Positions 1-8,816 are shown, counted from the stretch's first letter. The stretch: 58,599 nucleotides of DNA from Streptococcus cristatus (GCF_003943515.1 NZ_RJPT01000011.1:1-58599); one strand, 5' to 3'. The notes: a model not told the origin generated them from the letters alone. Program-made: numbers and translations.

Positions 1-25
1 AGTCGTTTCCCAGTTATTTATTATA

Positions 26-1990
26 ATGTGTTTAACAGATTCTAAATTGCCAGCGGTAATGGATAAACTTTCATTATTTTTAGAATTTACGAATACAAAT
101 AGTGAGCAATATATTTTTCGATTAATTGGTTTTGTTATCTACATTGTGCTAGTCTCTACAATTCCAAGCTTCGTACTTGTGAAAGGTATGAGAGATGTTA
201 TTAACAATCGTTCTAGTTTTTCAGTAGCATTTACATTTAGTGCACTTTTTGCGCTTATCTTCAATTACACAATTCAAGATAGTCTCAAAGCTGATGTAAG
301 CATTTTAGATTTACGCTTATTTACAGGAGCAACACTTTTTCAGATTATTATCTTTTTTGCTTTATTTTTATTAATTTATTTAATTTGTAATAGTTTTTTA
401 TTCCCGACAATCATTTGTATATTTTTGGGAGTTGTTACAACTATTGCAAATAGTTTGAAATTTCAATTTAGGCAGGAGCCAATTCTTCCTAGTGACTTAG
501 CTTGGTTGAAGACACCGAGAACCTTGCTAAGCTATGCAGATGGACATTATGGAATGTATATTTTACTTAGCGTTTCTATAGTAACAATATTCTATCTTGC
601 TGTTAGAAAATATATTTTACCAAATAAATTAATCCAGAATTTCAAACATAGACTGGCTTTAATTTTACTAATCTGCAGTTTTTTTGCTACAGTTACAGGA
701 ATCTTTTCGTCTAAAAAAGATGGAAGAGTTGCAGAAAATATCCCTGTGATTTCTATTTTGAATAATTACCATGATCTAACTTGGTATGGCAATACGATTA
801 ATTCTCAATTACGATCATTGTCATTCGTATGGTTCTCGCAGATGTCAGAAAATGTGATGACACAGCCGAATGGTTATAGTCAGTCTAAGATTCGTTCTTT
901 GGAAGAAAAGTATAAACAATTAGCAGATTCAATAAATACTACTAGATCAAACCTAATAAGCGAGCAAACTGTAGTTTATGTTTTGAGTGAAAGTTTTTCT
1001 GATCCTGAAAGGCTTTCAGGTATATCAATTACTACAACTCCGATTCCAAATATTCGTGATATCAAATCACGAACGACAAGTGGTTTGATGCAATCAGACG
1101 GTTATGGTGGCGGAACTGCGAATATGGAGTTTCAAACAATTTCAGGACTTCCATACTATAATCTTTCACCAAGTATATCGGTTCTCTATACAGAAATTGT
1201 TCCTAGAATGAATGCATTTCCTGCAATTAGTGATCAATTTGAATCGAAGAATCGTATTGCCATACATTTAGCTGCTCCAACGAATTACTCTAGAGATATT
1301 ATTTATAAGACATTAGGATATGATAAATTTATTTCTTTAGGAACTAGTGGATTATCTGTTTATAGACAAGGAGAGAATTATAGCGATGCTTCTACTTATC
1401 AACTAGTGATAGATAACTTAAAGAAAGAGCAAAATCAGTTTTTTTCAGTCATAACAATGCAGAATCATGCACCCTGGTCAGAAAGCGAGCCCTCAAATCT
1501 TATGGCACAAGGGGAGGGCTTTACAGCCAATGAAAATAACAAGTTAATAAACTATACTCGCTTGCTCTACTACACAGACAATGCGACCAAGGAGTTTCTA
1601 GACAAGCTTTCTAAAATTGATAAAAAAATAACAGTAGTCTTTTATGGTGATCATTTGCCAGGTCTGTACCCTCAGTCAGCTTTTAAGGATCATCCTGAAA
1701 ATCAATATTTGACAGATTACTTTATCTGGAGTAATTATGAGACACCTAAGTTGAACTATCCTTTGGTTAATTCTAGTGACTTTTCAGCCCTGCTGCTTGA
1801 GCAGACCAATTCGAAAGTATCTCCTTACTACGCTTTGTTGACGGAGGTTCTCCATAAGGCTAGTGTGGACAAGAAAGCACTGGATTCATCAGCTCAGGAA
1901 ATTGCAGATGATTTGAAATTGATCGAGTATGATATGGTTGGTGGAAAAGGATATCTTTCGAAGGATTTCTTTGCAGTACCAGCAAAATAA
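26..1990 (+). CDS. Sulfatase-fold phosphoglycerol transferase (LTA synthase-like membrane enzyme), 5' end possibly outside window
   Basis: Polytopic membrane protein: hydrophobic segments fill roughly residues 25-250, followed by an extracellular alkaline-phosphatase/sulfatase-fold domain. Visible active-site features are the ESF motif in VLSESFSDPE, the GGGTANMEF motif whose Thr (about residue 364) fits the catalytic nucleophile of this superfamily, and the metal-binding FYGDH motif near residue 545. Family members transfer phosphoglycerol or related head groups outside the membrane. The frame is open right to the window edge, so the true start may lie upstream; ATG 26 has no clear ribosome-binding site and ATG 59 is an alternative. 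It differs from the LtaS-type protein at 22322-24517, so this strain has two such enzymes. The substrate cannot be told from sequence. Confidence 0.8.
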   Translation: MCLTDSKLPAVMDKLSLFLEFTNTNSEQYIFRLIGFVIYIVLVSTIPSFVLVKGMRDVINNRSSFSVAFTFSALFALIFNYTIQDSLKADVSILDLRLFTGATLFQIIIFFALFLLIYLICNSFLFPTIICIFLGVVTTIANSLKFQFRQEPILPSDLAWLKTPRTLLSYADGHYGMYILLSVSIVTIFYLAVRKYILPNKLIQNFKHRLALILLICSFFATVTGIFSSKKDGRVAENIPVISILNNYHDLTWYGNTINSQLRSLSFVWFSQMSENVMTQPNGYSQSKIRSLEEKYKQLADSINTTRSNLISEQTVVYVLSESFSDPERLSGISITTTPIPNIRDIKSRTTSGLMQSDGYGGGTANMEFQTISGLPYYNLSPSISVLYTEIVPRMNAFPAISDQFESKNRIAIHLAAPTNYSRDIIYKTLGYDKFISLGTSGLSVYRQGENYSDASTYQLVIDNLKKEQNQFFSVITMQNHAPWSESEPSNLMAQGEGFTANENNKLINYTRLLYYTDNATKEFLDKLSKIDKKITVVFYGDHLPGLYPQSAFKDHPENQYLTDYFIWSNYETPKLNYPLVNSSDFSALLLEQTNSKVSPYYALLTEVLHKASVDKKALDSSAQEIADDLKLIEYDMVGGKGYLSKDFFAVPAK

Positions 1991-2025
1991 AAAATAGAAT
2001 AGGTTTACCAATTCTATTTTTTATT
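1990..2025 (+). terminator. Intrinsic terminator after the phosphoglycerol transferase gene
   Basis: An 11-bp A/T-rich inverted repeat (AAAAATAGAAT ... ATTCTATTTTT) is followed by a T-rich tail right behind the stop codon. Confidence 0.7.
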
Positions 2026-2060
2026 ATTTTATGCTAAACTAGTAGTAAGGGGGTGAAGAT

Positions 2061-2549
2061 ATGATAAAGATTTTTGGGAAAGTACGCTATCATTGGCAAC
2101 CAGAAATGTCGGTGTTGGTGATTTATTGGTCTTTGTCAGTCATTCCGATTTTTATAGGACTGGCCTTGATGTACGAAAGTTCCAGTGTTCCGACTCTTGT
2201 CCTCTTTTCATTCTTTTTGTTTATGGTCTTACTGGCTATCGGTGTGCATAGATATTTCACGATTTATGATGACGGTATTTTGCGCATTATTACGGCAAAT
2301 CCTTTCACGCCAATCAAGATTGATATTTCAACGATTGAGAAGCTAGAAGTTACAAAAACGTCTATCACCCTTCATTTTACAGGGAAGAGTCGTAGCAGGA
2401 CCTTCTGTATGCGGAAGTGGCCAAAAAAATATTTTGTCAACGCCCTAGCTTTAAATGAACATTTTAAAGGCGAAGTGGAATTAGTAGACAATCTGACTCT
2501 TCTAGATTATTTCGAGGTCTACTATGGTGACCAATCTAAGAAAAATTAG
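2061..2549 (+). CDS. EbsA-like small membrane protein
   Basis: 162 aa. Two hydrophobic segments near residues 17-40 and 45-65 are followed by a soluble C-terminal part rich in beta-type residues, resembling a PH-like fold. The streptococcal family with this layout is usually annotated as EbsA (pore-forming/aggregation-associated protein), but the function is not established. A good Shine-Dalgarno (AGGGGGTG) precedes ATG 2061, with an extended -10 (TGC TAAACT, 2035-2040) upstream. The 3' end overlaps the convergent ferredoxin gene by 4 nt. The name rests on recall of this conserved neighbourhood (EbsA, ferredoxin, LysM protein, cmk) and is moderately sure. Confidence 0.6.
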   Translation: MIKIFGKVRYHWQPEMSVLVIYWSLSVIPIFIGLALMYESSSVPTLVLFSFFLFMVLLAIGVHRYFTIYDDGILRIITANPFTPIKIDISTIEKLEVTKTSITLHFTGKSRSRTFCMRKWPKKYFVNALALNEHFKGEVELVDNLTLLDYFEVYYGDQSKKN

Positions 2550-2743
2550 TCTTTTAGCAGAGCTCGGGTTGGACAGTTTTTAATAGCCTCGAGAATCTCA
2601 GGCTGACTATCAACCTCTTTTTCTAAGAGCTGGTCGTCTTGATAAAATTTGACAATGCCATTATCGTGATAATCAAAGAGATCTGAGTAGGTCTGGCAGA
2701 GTCCGCAAGCAATGCAACGTTCGGGAATGAGTGTAACTTTCAT
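2546..2743 (-). CDS. Single-cluster [4Fe-4S] ferredoxin
   Basis: About 65 aa. Cysteines in CIACGLC near the N terminus and in NCP near the C terminus are the four ligands of a single [4Fe-4S] cluster of the Bacillus-type monocluster ferredoxin. It would carry low-potential electrons in the cytoplasm; partners are not visible here. The start is placed at the second ATG (2743). The upstream ATG at 2749 abuts a -10 box (TACAAT, 2750-2755) with a 17-nt spacer to TTGAGT (2773-2778), so transcription should begin at about 2743, on the start codon itself, giving a leaderless mRNA. If transcription starts elsewhere, ATG 2749 (67 aa) is the alternative. Confidence 0.85.
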   Translation of the reverse strand: MKVTLIPERCIACGLCQTYSDLFDYHDNGIVKFYQDDQLLEKEVDSQPEILEAIKNCPTRALLKD

Positions 2744-2749
2744 ACTCAT

Positions 2750-2778
2750 ATTGTAATAAGATTTTTAGAAAAACTCAA
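2750..2778 (-). promoter_or_regulatory. Promoter of the ferredoxin gene (leaderless type)
   Basis: On the minus strand, TTGAGT (2773-2778), a 17-nt spacer and TACAAT (2750-2755) form a good sigma-A promoter. The -35 box shares bases with the Shine-Dalgarno of the divergent LysM gene (CTCAAGGAGG). Confidence 0.65.
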
Positions 2779-2788
2779 GGAGGAAGTC

Positions 2789-3247
2789 ATGGAAAAAGAA
2801 CCATGGGAAGCAGATGTATATGATAATGGAGCAGAGAAATTGAATCGCAGAAAGAAAAGTCAGGCGAGTCGAGTTGATCGCTGGCTGACCATATTAGCAG
2901 CTATTTTTCTAGTGATGGTCATTGCTATGGCACTCTTTTTCGCCTACCTATCTACTGGTGGAAGTAATAAAAAGACCGTTATGGATGGATTTTATGGTAC
3001 TTCTAATGCAGCTGCATCTTCAAGTAGCAGCGCAGAACAACCAGCTCCATCAGAGCAACCAAGTGAATCAGAAGAAAAGCCAACTCAGTCTTCAGAAGGT
3101 ACTTTGACTGTTCAGCCTGGTGAAGGAGAAGCTGCGATTGCAGCGCGTGCAGGTATCTCTATTGCAAAATTGGAGCAATTAAATCCGTCGCACATGTCTA
3201 CTGGTTCTTGGTATGCCAACCCAGGTGATATTGTTAAGATTCAGTAG
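2789..3247 (+). CDS. Membrane-anchored LysM-domain surface protein (SAG1386/EF1546-like)
   Basis: 152 aa. The N terminus (1-35) is charged and cytoplasmic, and one membrane segment lies at about residues 36-58. A low-complexity Ser/Glu/Pro/Gln linker (about 70-108) ends in a C-terminal LysM-like module (about 108-152, with IAARAGISIAKLEQLNP and GDIVKI) that should bind peptidoglycan. This topology makes it a type II membrane protein facing the wall. The Shine-Dalgarno AAGGAGG sits correctly before ATG 2789. cmk follows 9 nt downstream, so the two are probably co-transcribed, an arrangement conserved in streptococci and enterococci. The precise role is unknown. Confidence 0.8.
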   Translation: MEKEPWEADVYDNGAEKLNRRKKSQASRVDRWLTILAAIFLVMVIAMALFFAYLSTGGSNKKTVMDGFYGTSNAAASSSSSAEQPAPSEQPSESEEKPTQSSEGTLTVQPGEGEAAIAARAGISIAKLEQLNPSHMSTGSWYANPGDIVKIQ

Positions 3248-3256
3248 GAGCGGGTT

Positions 3257-3934
3257 ATGAAACAGATTCAGATTGCGATTGATGGACCTGCTTCAAGTGG
3301 AAAATCCACTGTTGCAAAGATTATTGCCAAAGATTTTAATTATACCTATTTGGATACGGGTGCCATGTACCGCGCAGCCACTTATCTGGCTCTGCGAAAT
3401 CATCTGACTGAAAATGATGCAGATAAGATCGTAACTTTGCTCGAGACTTATTCGGTTAGTTTTGGTCGTTCGGAGAGTGGTGAGCAGCTAGTGTTTGTAG
3501 GAGATGTTGATGTTACTCATCCGATTCGAGATAATGAAGTAACCAATAATGTGTCGTGGGTATCAGCTATCCCGGAAGTGCGTGAAAAATTGGTTCATTT
3601 ACAGCAGTTGATTGCTGCACAAGGCGGTATTGTCATGGATGGCCGTGATATTGGAACGGTCGTTTTGCCAGATGCAGAATTGAAGATTTTTCTAGTTGCT
3701 TCAGTTGAGGAAAGAGCAGAGCGCCGCTACAAAGAGAACCTCGAAAAAGGGATTCCGGCTGATTTGGAAACTCTCAAAAAGGAAATAGCGGAGCGGGATT
3801 ACAAGGATAGTCATCGCGAAGTATCACCTTTGAAACCAGCGGCTGACTCCATTCATTTTGATACGACAGGCATTGGAATCACAGAAGTTGTCAAATTTAT
3901 TGAAGAAAAAGCGAAAAAAATTATTGACAATTAA
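3257..3934 (+). CDS. cmk: Cytidylate kinase
   Basis: 225 aa, normal length for CMP/dCMP kinase, which makes CDP/dCDP from CMP/dCMP with ATP. The P-loop GPASSGKST lies at residues 10-18, followed by the conserved [10 protein letters not shown] and the [10 protein letters not shown] motif around residue 128. The start is ATG 3257 with AGGAG upstream. It is the second gene of the LysM-cmk unit. The infC promoter -35 box overlaps its last codons. Confidence 0.97.
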   Translation: MKQIQIAIDGPASSGKSTVAKIIAKDFNYTYLDTGAMYRAATYLALRNHLTENDADKIVTLLETYSVSFGRSESGEQLVFVGDVDVTHPIRDNEVTNNVSWVSAIPEVREKLVHLQQLIAAQGGIVMDGRDIGTVVLPDAELKIFLVASVEERAERRYKENLEKGIPADLETLKKEIAERDYKDSHREVSPLKPAADSIHFDTTGIGITEVVKFIEEKAKKIIDN

Positions 3935-3952
3935 AAAGAAACTTGGTATGAT
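3924..3952 (+). promoter_or_regulatory. Promoter of infC-rpmI-rplT
   Basis: TTGACA (3924-3929), a 17-nt spacer and TATGAT (3947-3952) with an extended TGG. This near-consensus promoter begins inside the last codons of cmk, fitting a highly expressed translation operon. Confidence 0.88.
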
Positions 3953-3958
3953 AGTAGA

Positions 3959-4103
3959 GTTGAGAAAAGCAGAAGTGAGAACTTCTCGCCTTGCGACTAA
4001 CGTTGTCTGGCTCTACAGGATTCAGTTTCAGTGGTGAAATACTATCATGTAGTGCGGGTTTGCGTTAGCAGGTCCGCACTTGTTTTTCTCGAAAAATAAA
4101 AAA
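3959..4103 (+). promoter_or_regulatory. infC operon leader with terminator (ribosomal protein L20-type leader)
   Basis: About 145 nt of untranslated RNA lies between the promoter and infC. It ends in a clear intrinsic terminator (AGTGCGG, 4051-4057; CCGCACT, 4074-4080; then TGTTTTT). In Firmicutes the infC-rpmI-rplT operon is autoregulated by L20 binding a leader that switches this terminator. The specific L20-binding fold was not modelled here, so the regulator is inferred from position and operon content. Confidence 0.75.
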
Positions 4104-4116
4104 AGAGGTGAAAACC

Positions 4117-4638
4117 ATAGCAAAACAAGACTTATTCATCAATGATGAAATTCGTGTGCGTGAAGTTCGGTTGATCGGTCTTGACGGCGAACAATTAGGT
4201 ATTAAACCGCTTAGCGAAGCGCAATCTCTTGCGGATGAAGCGAATGTCGATTTGGTCCTGATTCAGCCACAAGCTAAACCACCTGTTGCGAAAATTATGG
4301 ACTATGGCAAGTTCAAATTTGAGTATCAGAAAAAGCAGAAAGAACAACGTAAAAAACAAAGCGTTGTCACTGTGAAAGAAGTACGTCTCAGTCCTACCAT
4401 TGATAAAGGGGACTTCGATACAAAACTTCGTAACGCACGCAAGTTCCTTGAAAAAGGAAACAAAGTTAAGGTATCCATTCGCTTTAAAGGTCGGATGATT
4501 ACCCATAAAGAAATTGGAGCTAAGGTCTTGGCAGACTTTGCTGAAGCAACTCAAGATGTTGCAATCATTGAGCAAAAGCCTAAGATGGATGGACGTCAAA
4601 TGTTCATGCAAATGGCACCGATTAGTGACAAAAAATAA
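4117..4638 (+). CDS. infC: Translation initiation factor IF-3, probable ATA start codon
   Basis: About 173 aa. Cytoplasmic factor that binds the 30S subunit and proofreads initiator tRNA and start codon. The N-terminal domain ([14 protein letters not shown]), the linker rich in [10 protein letters not shown] and the C-terminal domain ([22 protein letters not shown]) are all present. Start choice: the Shine-Dalgarno AGAGGTG (4104-4110) is 6 nt before ATA 4117, and that start gives the same N-terminal length as Bacillus IF-3. The only conventional upstream start, GTG 4108, lies inside the Shine-Dalgarno. Use of a rare start codon by infC, discriminated against by IF-3 itself, is established in other bacteria. 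First gene of infC-rpmI-rplT. Confidence 0.95.
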   Translation: MAKQDLFINDEIRVREVRLIGLDGEQLGIKPLSEAQSLADEANVDLVLIQPQAKPPVAKIMDYGKFKFEYQKKQKEQRKKQSVVTVKEVRLSPTIDKGDFDTKLRNARKFLEKGNKVKVSIRFKGRMITHKEIGAKVLADFAEATQDVAIIEQKPKMDGRQMFMQMAPISDKK

Positions 4639-4671
4639 ACTGTCAAAAAGTTAGAAAAAGGAGATTTTATC

Positions 4672-4872
4672 ATGCCAAAACAAAAAACACACCGCGCATC
4701 AGCTAAACGTTTCAAACGTACAGGTTCTGGTGGCTTGAAGCGTTTCCGTGCTTACACTTCTCACCGTTTCCACGGAAAAACTAAAAAACAACGTCGTCAT
4801 CTTCGTAAAGCATCTATGGTGCATGCAGGAGATTTCAAACGTATCAAAGCAATGCTTACAGGTCTTAAATAA
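4672..4872 (+). CDS. rpmI: 50S ribosomal protein L35
   Basis: 66 aa, very basic, beginning [15 protein letters not shown], the standard bL35 N terminus. It is a component of the large ribosomal subunit. It is preceded by AAAGGAG and lies 33 nt after infC and 45 nt before rplT, the conserved order of this operon. Confidence 0.98.
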   Translation: MPKQKTHRASAKRFKRTGSGGLKRFRAYTSHRFHGKTKKQRRHLRKASMVHAGDFKRIKAMLTGLK

Positions 4873-4917
4873 GAGATTTTGTAACAATTATCTAGGAAAT
4901 ATTGGAGGAAATAAAAC

Positions 4918-5277
4918 ATGGCACGTGTTAAAGGTGGCGTTGTATCACGCAAACGTCGTAAACGTATTTTAAAATTAGCTAAAGGTTACTATGGAGCAAA
5001 ACACATCTTGTTCCGTACTGCAAAAGAGCAAGTAATGAACTCTTACTACTATGCATACCGTGACCGTCGTCAGAAAAAACGTGACTTCCGCAAATTGTGG
5101 ATCACTCGTATCAATGCGGCAGCTCGTATGAATGGACTTTCATACTCACAATTGATGCATGGTTTGAAATTGGCTGAGATCGAAGTAAACCGTAAAATGC
5201 TTGCTGACTTGGCTGTTAATGATGCAGCAGCTTTCACAGCTCTTGCAGATGCAGCTAAAGCTAAACTTGCTAAATAA
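4918..5277 (+). CDS. rplT: 50S ribosomal protein L20
   Basis: 119 aa, the normal bL20 length, with the conserved start [15 protein letters not shown] and the motif [15 protein letters not shown]. It is an early assembly protein of the 50S subunit and the known repressor of its own operon in Firmicutes, probably through the leader at 3959-4103. The Shine-Dalgarno is TGGAGG. The gene is followed directly by an intrinsic terminator. Confidence 0.98.
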   Translation: MARVKGGVVSRKRRKRILKLAKGYYGAKHILFRTAKEQVMNSYYYAYRDRRQKKRDFRKLWITRINAAARMNGLSYSQLMHGLKLAEIEVNRKMLADLAVNDAAAFTALADAAKAKLAK

Positions 5278-5283
5278 GAAGAT

Positions 5284-5313
5284 AAAAAGTTGAAACATTG
5301 TTTCAACTTTTTT
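5284..5313 (+). terminator. Terminator of the infC-rpmI-rplT operon
   Basis: AAAAGTTGAAAC / GTTTCAACTTTT hairpin with a T tail, beginning 7 nt after the rplT stop. Confidence 0.88.
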
Positions 5314-5322
5314 CTTGTCAGG

Positions 5323-5360
5323 GTGACAATCTCCAAGTGTTTTAGTATAATTAGTATAAT
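5323..5360 (+). promoter_or_regulatory. Promoter of comEB
   Basis: GTGACA (5323-5328), a 17-nt spacer and TATAAT (5346-5351). A second perfect TATAAT lies at 5355-5360. Confidence 0.65.
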
Positions 5361-5385
5361 ATAGTGAGAATGGATGGAGGAGTGA

Positions 5386-5856
5386 ATGATGATGTCAAAT
5401 CGGTTAGCTTGGGATGAATATTTTGCGGCACAAGCTCTTTTGATTGCCAATCGTTCGACCTGCAAACGCGCCAAGGTCGGAGCGGTCTTAGTCAAGGATA
5501 ATAAGGTCATATCGACTGGCTACAATGGCTCTGTTTCAGGAACGGAGCACTGTATTGATCATGAGTGTTTGGTCATCGATGGTCATTGCGTGCGAACCTT
5601 GCATGCAGAGGTCAATGCTATTTTGCAGGGAGCTGAGAGGGGCATTCCTAAGGGATTTACGGCTTATGTGACTCATTTTCCTTGTTTAAACTGTACCAAG
5701 CAACTGCTTCAGGTCGGCTGCAAGCGCGTGGTCTACATCAACCAATATCGGATAGATGATTATGCTCAGTACCTTTACAAGGAAAAAGAAGTGGAACTGG
5801 TACATTTGCCGATAGAAGATGTGAAAGAGGCCATTGCTCAGACGGAGTTGGTATAG
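5386..5856 (+). CDS. comEB: dCMP deaminase (ComEB family)
   Basis: 156 aa zinc-dependent cytidine/deoxycytidylate deaminase-fold enzyme, which turns dCMP into dUMP for thymidylate synthesis. The active-site signature is complete: His73 and Glu75 in LHAEVNAIL, and Cys100/Cys103 in PCLNC. It is named comEB after the Bacillus competence operon, but here it stands alone with its own promoter and terminator, and a competence role should not be assumed. Three consecutive ATG codons (5386, 5389, 5392) follow GGAGG; the first is used here, and any of them is possible. Confidence 0.93.
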   Translation: MMMSNRLAWDEYFAAQALLIANRSTCKRAKVGAVLVKDNKVISTGYNGSVSGTEHCIDHECLVIDGHCVRTLHAEVNAILQGAERGIPKGFTAYVTHFPCLNCTKQLLQVGCKRVVYINQYRIDDYAQYLYKEKEVELVHLPIEDVKEAIAQTELV

Positions 5857-5913
5857 TTTGCTTGAAATATTTAGCACTAATAATCCGCTTAGATCGAATA
5901 AATCTAAATGATA

Positions 5914-5945
5914 AAGTTATAGTTTTGAACTATAGCTTTTCTTTT
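5914..5945 (+). terminator. Terminator after comEB
   Basis: Inverted repeat TTATAGTT ttg AACTATAG followed by CTTTTCTTTT. Confidence 0.7.
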
Positions 5946-5978
5946 GAAAATGATTCAGCATAATTCTAAAAATCATGA

Positions 5979-5984
5979 TATAAT
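5979..5984 (+). promoter_or_regulatory. Extended -10 promoter of metK
   Basis: TGA TATAAT (TATAAT 5979-5984) with only a weak -35. The start of transcription would fall just before the SMK-box leader. Confidence 0.6.
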
Positions 5985-5998
5985 GGAGAGGTTATATA

Positions 5999-6235
5999 GT
6001 CCCGATAAGATGGTAGGAAACTTCTATCAGTACTTTGTAACTCGCAAACAATGACGGCTCCAAAGTCACTCGTCATTCAACGGTTGCCGCTATATTACGG
6101 TCACCCTATGCGCCTTACTAGCTTCAGAAATAAAAAGGTATCGTTTTTATTCTTTTCGCGTCGTAACTCGTGGGCGAGATGATTTGCAATCATTTTGGAG
6201 TTTGTTTATTTGTTTAATATTTTATTAGGGGGGAC
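5999..6235 (+). promoter_or_regulatory. SMK-box (SAM-III) riboswitch of metK with a long internal insertion
   Basis: The 5' half carries the conserved SAM-III elements in order: GTCCCGA (5999-6005), GATGG, a GAAA-capped stem, CAG and CTTTGTAAC (to about 6045). The other half is the Shine-Dalgarno itself: GGGGGGAC (6228-6235) can pair with GTCCC at 5999-6003. In this class S-adenosylmethionine stabilises pairing of the Shine-Dalgarno with the anti-SD and blocks translation of metK. About 180 nt lie between CTTTGTAAC and the Shine-Dalgarno, where the minimal riboswitch has only a few. The insert contains local hairpins, e.g. AATAAAAA / TTTTTATT near 6128-6150. Confidence 0.85.
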
Positions 6236-6241
6236 ATTTCT

Positions 6242-7432
6242 ATGTCAGAACGTAAACTTTTCACGTCTGAATCTGTATCGGAGGGACATCCCGATAAGAT
6301 TGCAGACCAAATTTCCGATGCTATTTTGGACGCTATTTTAGTTCAGGATCCAGATGCTCATGTGGCAGCTGAAACTGCTGTTTATACAGGATCCGTCCAT
6401 GTTTTTGGAGAGATTTCCACTACAGCCTATGTGGACATCAATCGAGTGGTGCGTGATACCATCGCAGAGATTGGCTACACCAATACAGATTATGGCTTTT
6501 CTGCAGAGACAGTTGGCGTCCATCCATCTTTGGTAGAACAGTCGCCAGATATTGCTCAAGGGGTCAATGAAGCATTTGAGGTTCGAGGAAATGCTCAAAA
6601 AGATCCACTGGATTTGATTGGAGCTGGTGACCAAGGTCTCATGTTTGGCTTTGCTGTAGATGAAACACCAGAGCTCATGCCATTGCCTATTTCTCTCAGC
6701 CACAAGCTGGTGCGTCGTTTGGCAGAACTGCGCAAGTCAGGTGAATTGTCTTATCTGCGACCAGATGCCAAATCTCAGGTTACGGTCGAATATGATGAAA
6801 ATGACCGTCCAGTGCGTGTGGATACAGTAGTTATTTCTACCCAGCATGATCCTGAAGTCAGCAATGAGCAGATTCATCAGGACGTCATCCAAAAGGTCAT
6901 TGCTCAAGTGATTCCAAGTGAATACTTAGATGGTCAGACTAAGGTCTTTATCAATCCTACTGGACGCTTTGTTATCGGTGGTCCTCAAGGAGACTCTGGC
7001 TTGACAGGCCGTAAGATTATCGTGGATACCTATGGTGGCTATTCTCGTCATGGCGGTGGTGCCTTCTCTGGTAAGGATGCAACCAAGGTCGATCGCTCTG
7101 CGTCTTACGCGGCGCGTTATATCGCTAAAAATATCGTAGCTGCTGGTTTGGCTAAAAAAGTAGAAGTTCAGTTGGCCTATGCTATTGGGGTAGCTCAGCC
7201 CGTTTCAGTTCGCATTGATACTTTTGGAACTGGCTTAGTTTCTGAAAGCAGACTTCAGAACGCTGTCCGCCAGATCTTTGATTTGCGTCCGGCAGGTATT
7301 ATCCAAATGTTGGATTTGAAACGCCCAATTTATCGCCAAACAGCTGCTTACGGCCATATGGGTCGAACAGACATCGATCTTCCTTGGGAACGCACAGACA
7401 AGGTGGCTGCACTCCAAGCGGCTTTGCAATAA
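6242..7432 (+). CDS. metK: S-adenosylmethionine synthetase
   Basis: 396 aa, full length. It makes S-adenosylmethionine from methionine and ATP in the cytoplasm. Conserved motifs: [14 protein letters not shown] near the N terminus, [12 protein letters not shown] (about residues 122-133) and [16 protein letters not shown] (about 272-287). ATG 6242 lies 8 nt after the GGGGGG Shine-Dalgarno that forms part of the SMK-box switch, so expression is probably shut down by the enzyme's own product. It is monocistronic, closed by a terminator at 7439-7468. Confidence 0.98.
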   Translation: MSERKLFTSESVSEGHPDKIADQISDAILDAILVQDPDAHVAAETAVYTGSVHVFGEISTTAYVDINRVVRDTIAEIGYTNTDYGFSAETVGVHPSLVEQSPDIAQGVNEAFEVRGNAQKDPLDLIGAGDQGLMFGFAVDETPELMPLPISLSHKLVRRLAELRKSGELSYLRPDAKSQVTVEYDENDRPVRVDTVVISTQHDPEVSNEQIHQDVIQKVIAQVIPSEYLDGQTKVFINPTGRFVIGGPQGDSGLTGRKIIVDTYGGYSRHGGGAFSGKDATKVDRSASYAARYIAKNIVAAGLAKKVEVQLAYAIGVAQPVSVRIDTFGTGLVSESRLQNAVRQIFDLRPAGIIQMLDLKRPIYRQTAAYGHMGRTDIDLPWERTDKVAALQAALQ

Positions 7433-7438
7433 AATAGT

Positions 7439-7468
7439 AGCTCTCGGTTTAAACTGAGGGCTTTTTTG
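7439..7468 (+). terminator. Terminator after metK
   Basis: GCTCTCGGTTT / AAACTGAGGGC stem followed by TTTTTTG. Confidence 0.85.
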
Positions 7469-7493
7469 TCTAGGAAAATAGATAAAACTATGA

Positions 7494-7499
7494 TATAAT
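7494..7499 (+). promoter_or_regulatory. Extended -10 promoter of murA
   Basis: TGA TATAAT at 7491-7499 with a weak -35, 36 nt before the murA start codon. Confidence 0.6.
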
Positions 7500-7535
7500 A
7501 AAGAGTAATACCGTGAAAGAGCTAAATTTTAAAAC

Positions 7536-8795
7536 ATGAAAAAAATTGTAATTAATGGTGGTCGCCCTTTAAAAGGAGAGGTGACTATTAATGGTGCTAA
7601 AAATAGTGTTGTGGCCCTTATCCCAGCTATTATTTTATCTGATAATATTGTTACTTTAGATGGTGTACCGGCGATTTCGGATGTTGATAGCCTCATCGAA
7701 ATCATGGAAATCATGGGAGCGACTGTCAAGCGGTCTGCCGATTGCTTGGAGGTTGATCCTAGAAACATCAAGAATATGCCGATGCCATCTGGTAAAATCA
7801 ATAGTTTACGAGCGTCTTACTATTTCTATGGAAGTTTGCTAGGGCGTTTTGGAGAAGCGACAGTTGGTCTTCCTGGAGGTTGTGACCTTGGACCTCGTCC
7901 GATTGATCTCCATCTCAAAGCTTTTGAAGCGATGGGAGCTCATATGACCATGGAAGGCAATTATATGAAATTGTCAACGGGTGGCAAACGCTTGGCTGGA
8001 GCTAGTATTTACATGGATACCGTTAGTGTCGGTGCCACGATTAATACGATGTTGGCCGCAGTCAAGGCTGAGGGACGTACGGTGATTGAAAATGCGGCAC
8101 GCGAGCCAGAAATCATCGACGTAGCGACCCTGCTGAACAATATGGGAGCTCATATTCGTGGGGCTGGGACTGACATTATCACGATTGAAGGTGTAGACAG
8201 CCTTCATGGAACGCGCCATCAGGTTATTCCAGATCGGATTGAAGCTGGGACCTATATTTCTTTGGCGGCAGCAATTGGACAAGGTGTCCAGATCAATAAT
8301 GTTCTTTATGAACATTTGGAAAGTTTCATTGCTAAGCTAGAGGAAATGGGTGTGCGCATGACCATTTCAGAAGACAGCATCTTTGTAGAAGGGCAGAAGG
8401 ATTTAAAGGCTATTAACATCAAGACTTCGCCTTATCCTGGTTTTGCCACTGATTTGCAGCAACCGATCACTCCGCTCTTGCTGACCGCTCATGGTCATGG
8501 AAAAATCGTTGATACCATCTATGAGAAACGAGTCAACCATGTCGCTGAATTGGCAAAAATGGCTGGTAAAATCTCAACCGCTAGCAATCAAATCGTCTAT
8601 GAAGGACCAAATCAGCTTCAAGGTGCTTCTGTGAAGGCAACGGATTTGCGTGCGGGTGCAGCATTGGTGATTGCTGGTCTGATGGCTCAAGGCCGAACAG
8701 AGATTACCAATATTGAATTTATTTTACGCGGTTATTCCAATATTATTGAAAAATTAAGAAGTCTGGGTGCTGACATCCAGCTCATCGAAGAATAA
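7536..8795 (+). CDS. murA: UDP-N-acetylglucosamine 1-carboxyvinyltransferase
   Basis: 419 aa EPSP-synthase-fold enzyme that adds enolpyruvate from PEP to UDP-GlcNAc, the first committed step of peptidoglycan synthesis and the fosfomycin target. The catalytic cysteine is present as Cys116 in [10 protein letters not shown], so the protein should be fosfomycin-sensitive in principle. Other conserved pieces are [13 protein letters not shown] near the N terminus and [14 protein letters not shown] near residue 365. Streptococci carry two paralogues; which of the two this is cannot be settled here. The ribosome-binding site before ATG 7536 is weak (GAAAGAG). Confidence 0.96.
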   Translation: MKKIVINGGRPLKGEVTINGAKNSVVALIPAIILSDNIVTLDGVPAISDVDSLIEIMEIMGATVKRSADCLEVDPRNIKNMPMPSGKINSLRASYYFYGSLLGRFGEATVGLPGGCDLGPRPIDLHLKAFEAMGAHMTMEGNYMKLSTGGKRLAGASIYMDTVSVGATINTMLAAVKAEGRTVIENAAREPEIIDVATLLNNMGAHIRGAGTDIITIEGVDSLHGTRHQVIPDRIEAGTYISLAAAIGQGVQINNVLYEHLESFIAKLEEMGVRMTISEDSIFVEGQKDLKAINIKTSPYPGFATDLQQPITPLLLTAHGHGKIVDTIYEKRVNHVAELAKMAGKISTASNQIVYEGPNQLQGASVKATDLRAGAALVIAGLMAQGRTEITNIEFILRGYSNIIEKLRSLGADIQLIEE

Positions 8796-8816
8796 GCGTT
8801 CATCGCTTATTTTTTA
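8793..8816 (+). terminator. Terminator after murA
   Basis: AAGCG TTCAT CGCTT hairpin followed by ATTTTTTA, overlapping the murA stop codon. Confidence 0.7.

Noticed and set aside
4108..4116. GTG 4108 as the infC start
   Set aside because: The codon lies within the Shine-Dalgarno of the ATA start and has no ribosome-binding site of its own.
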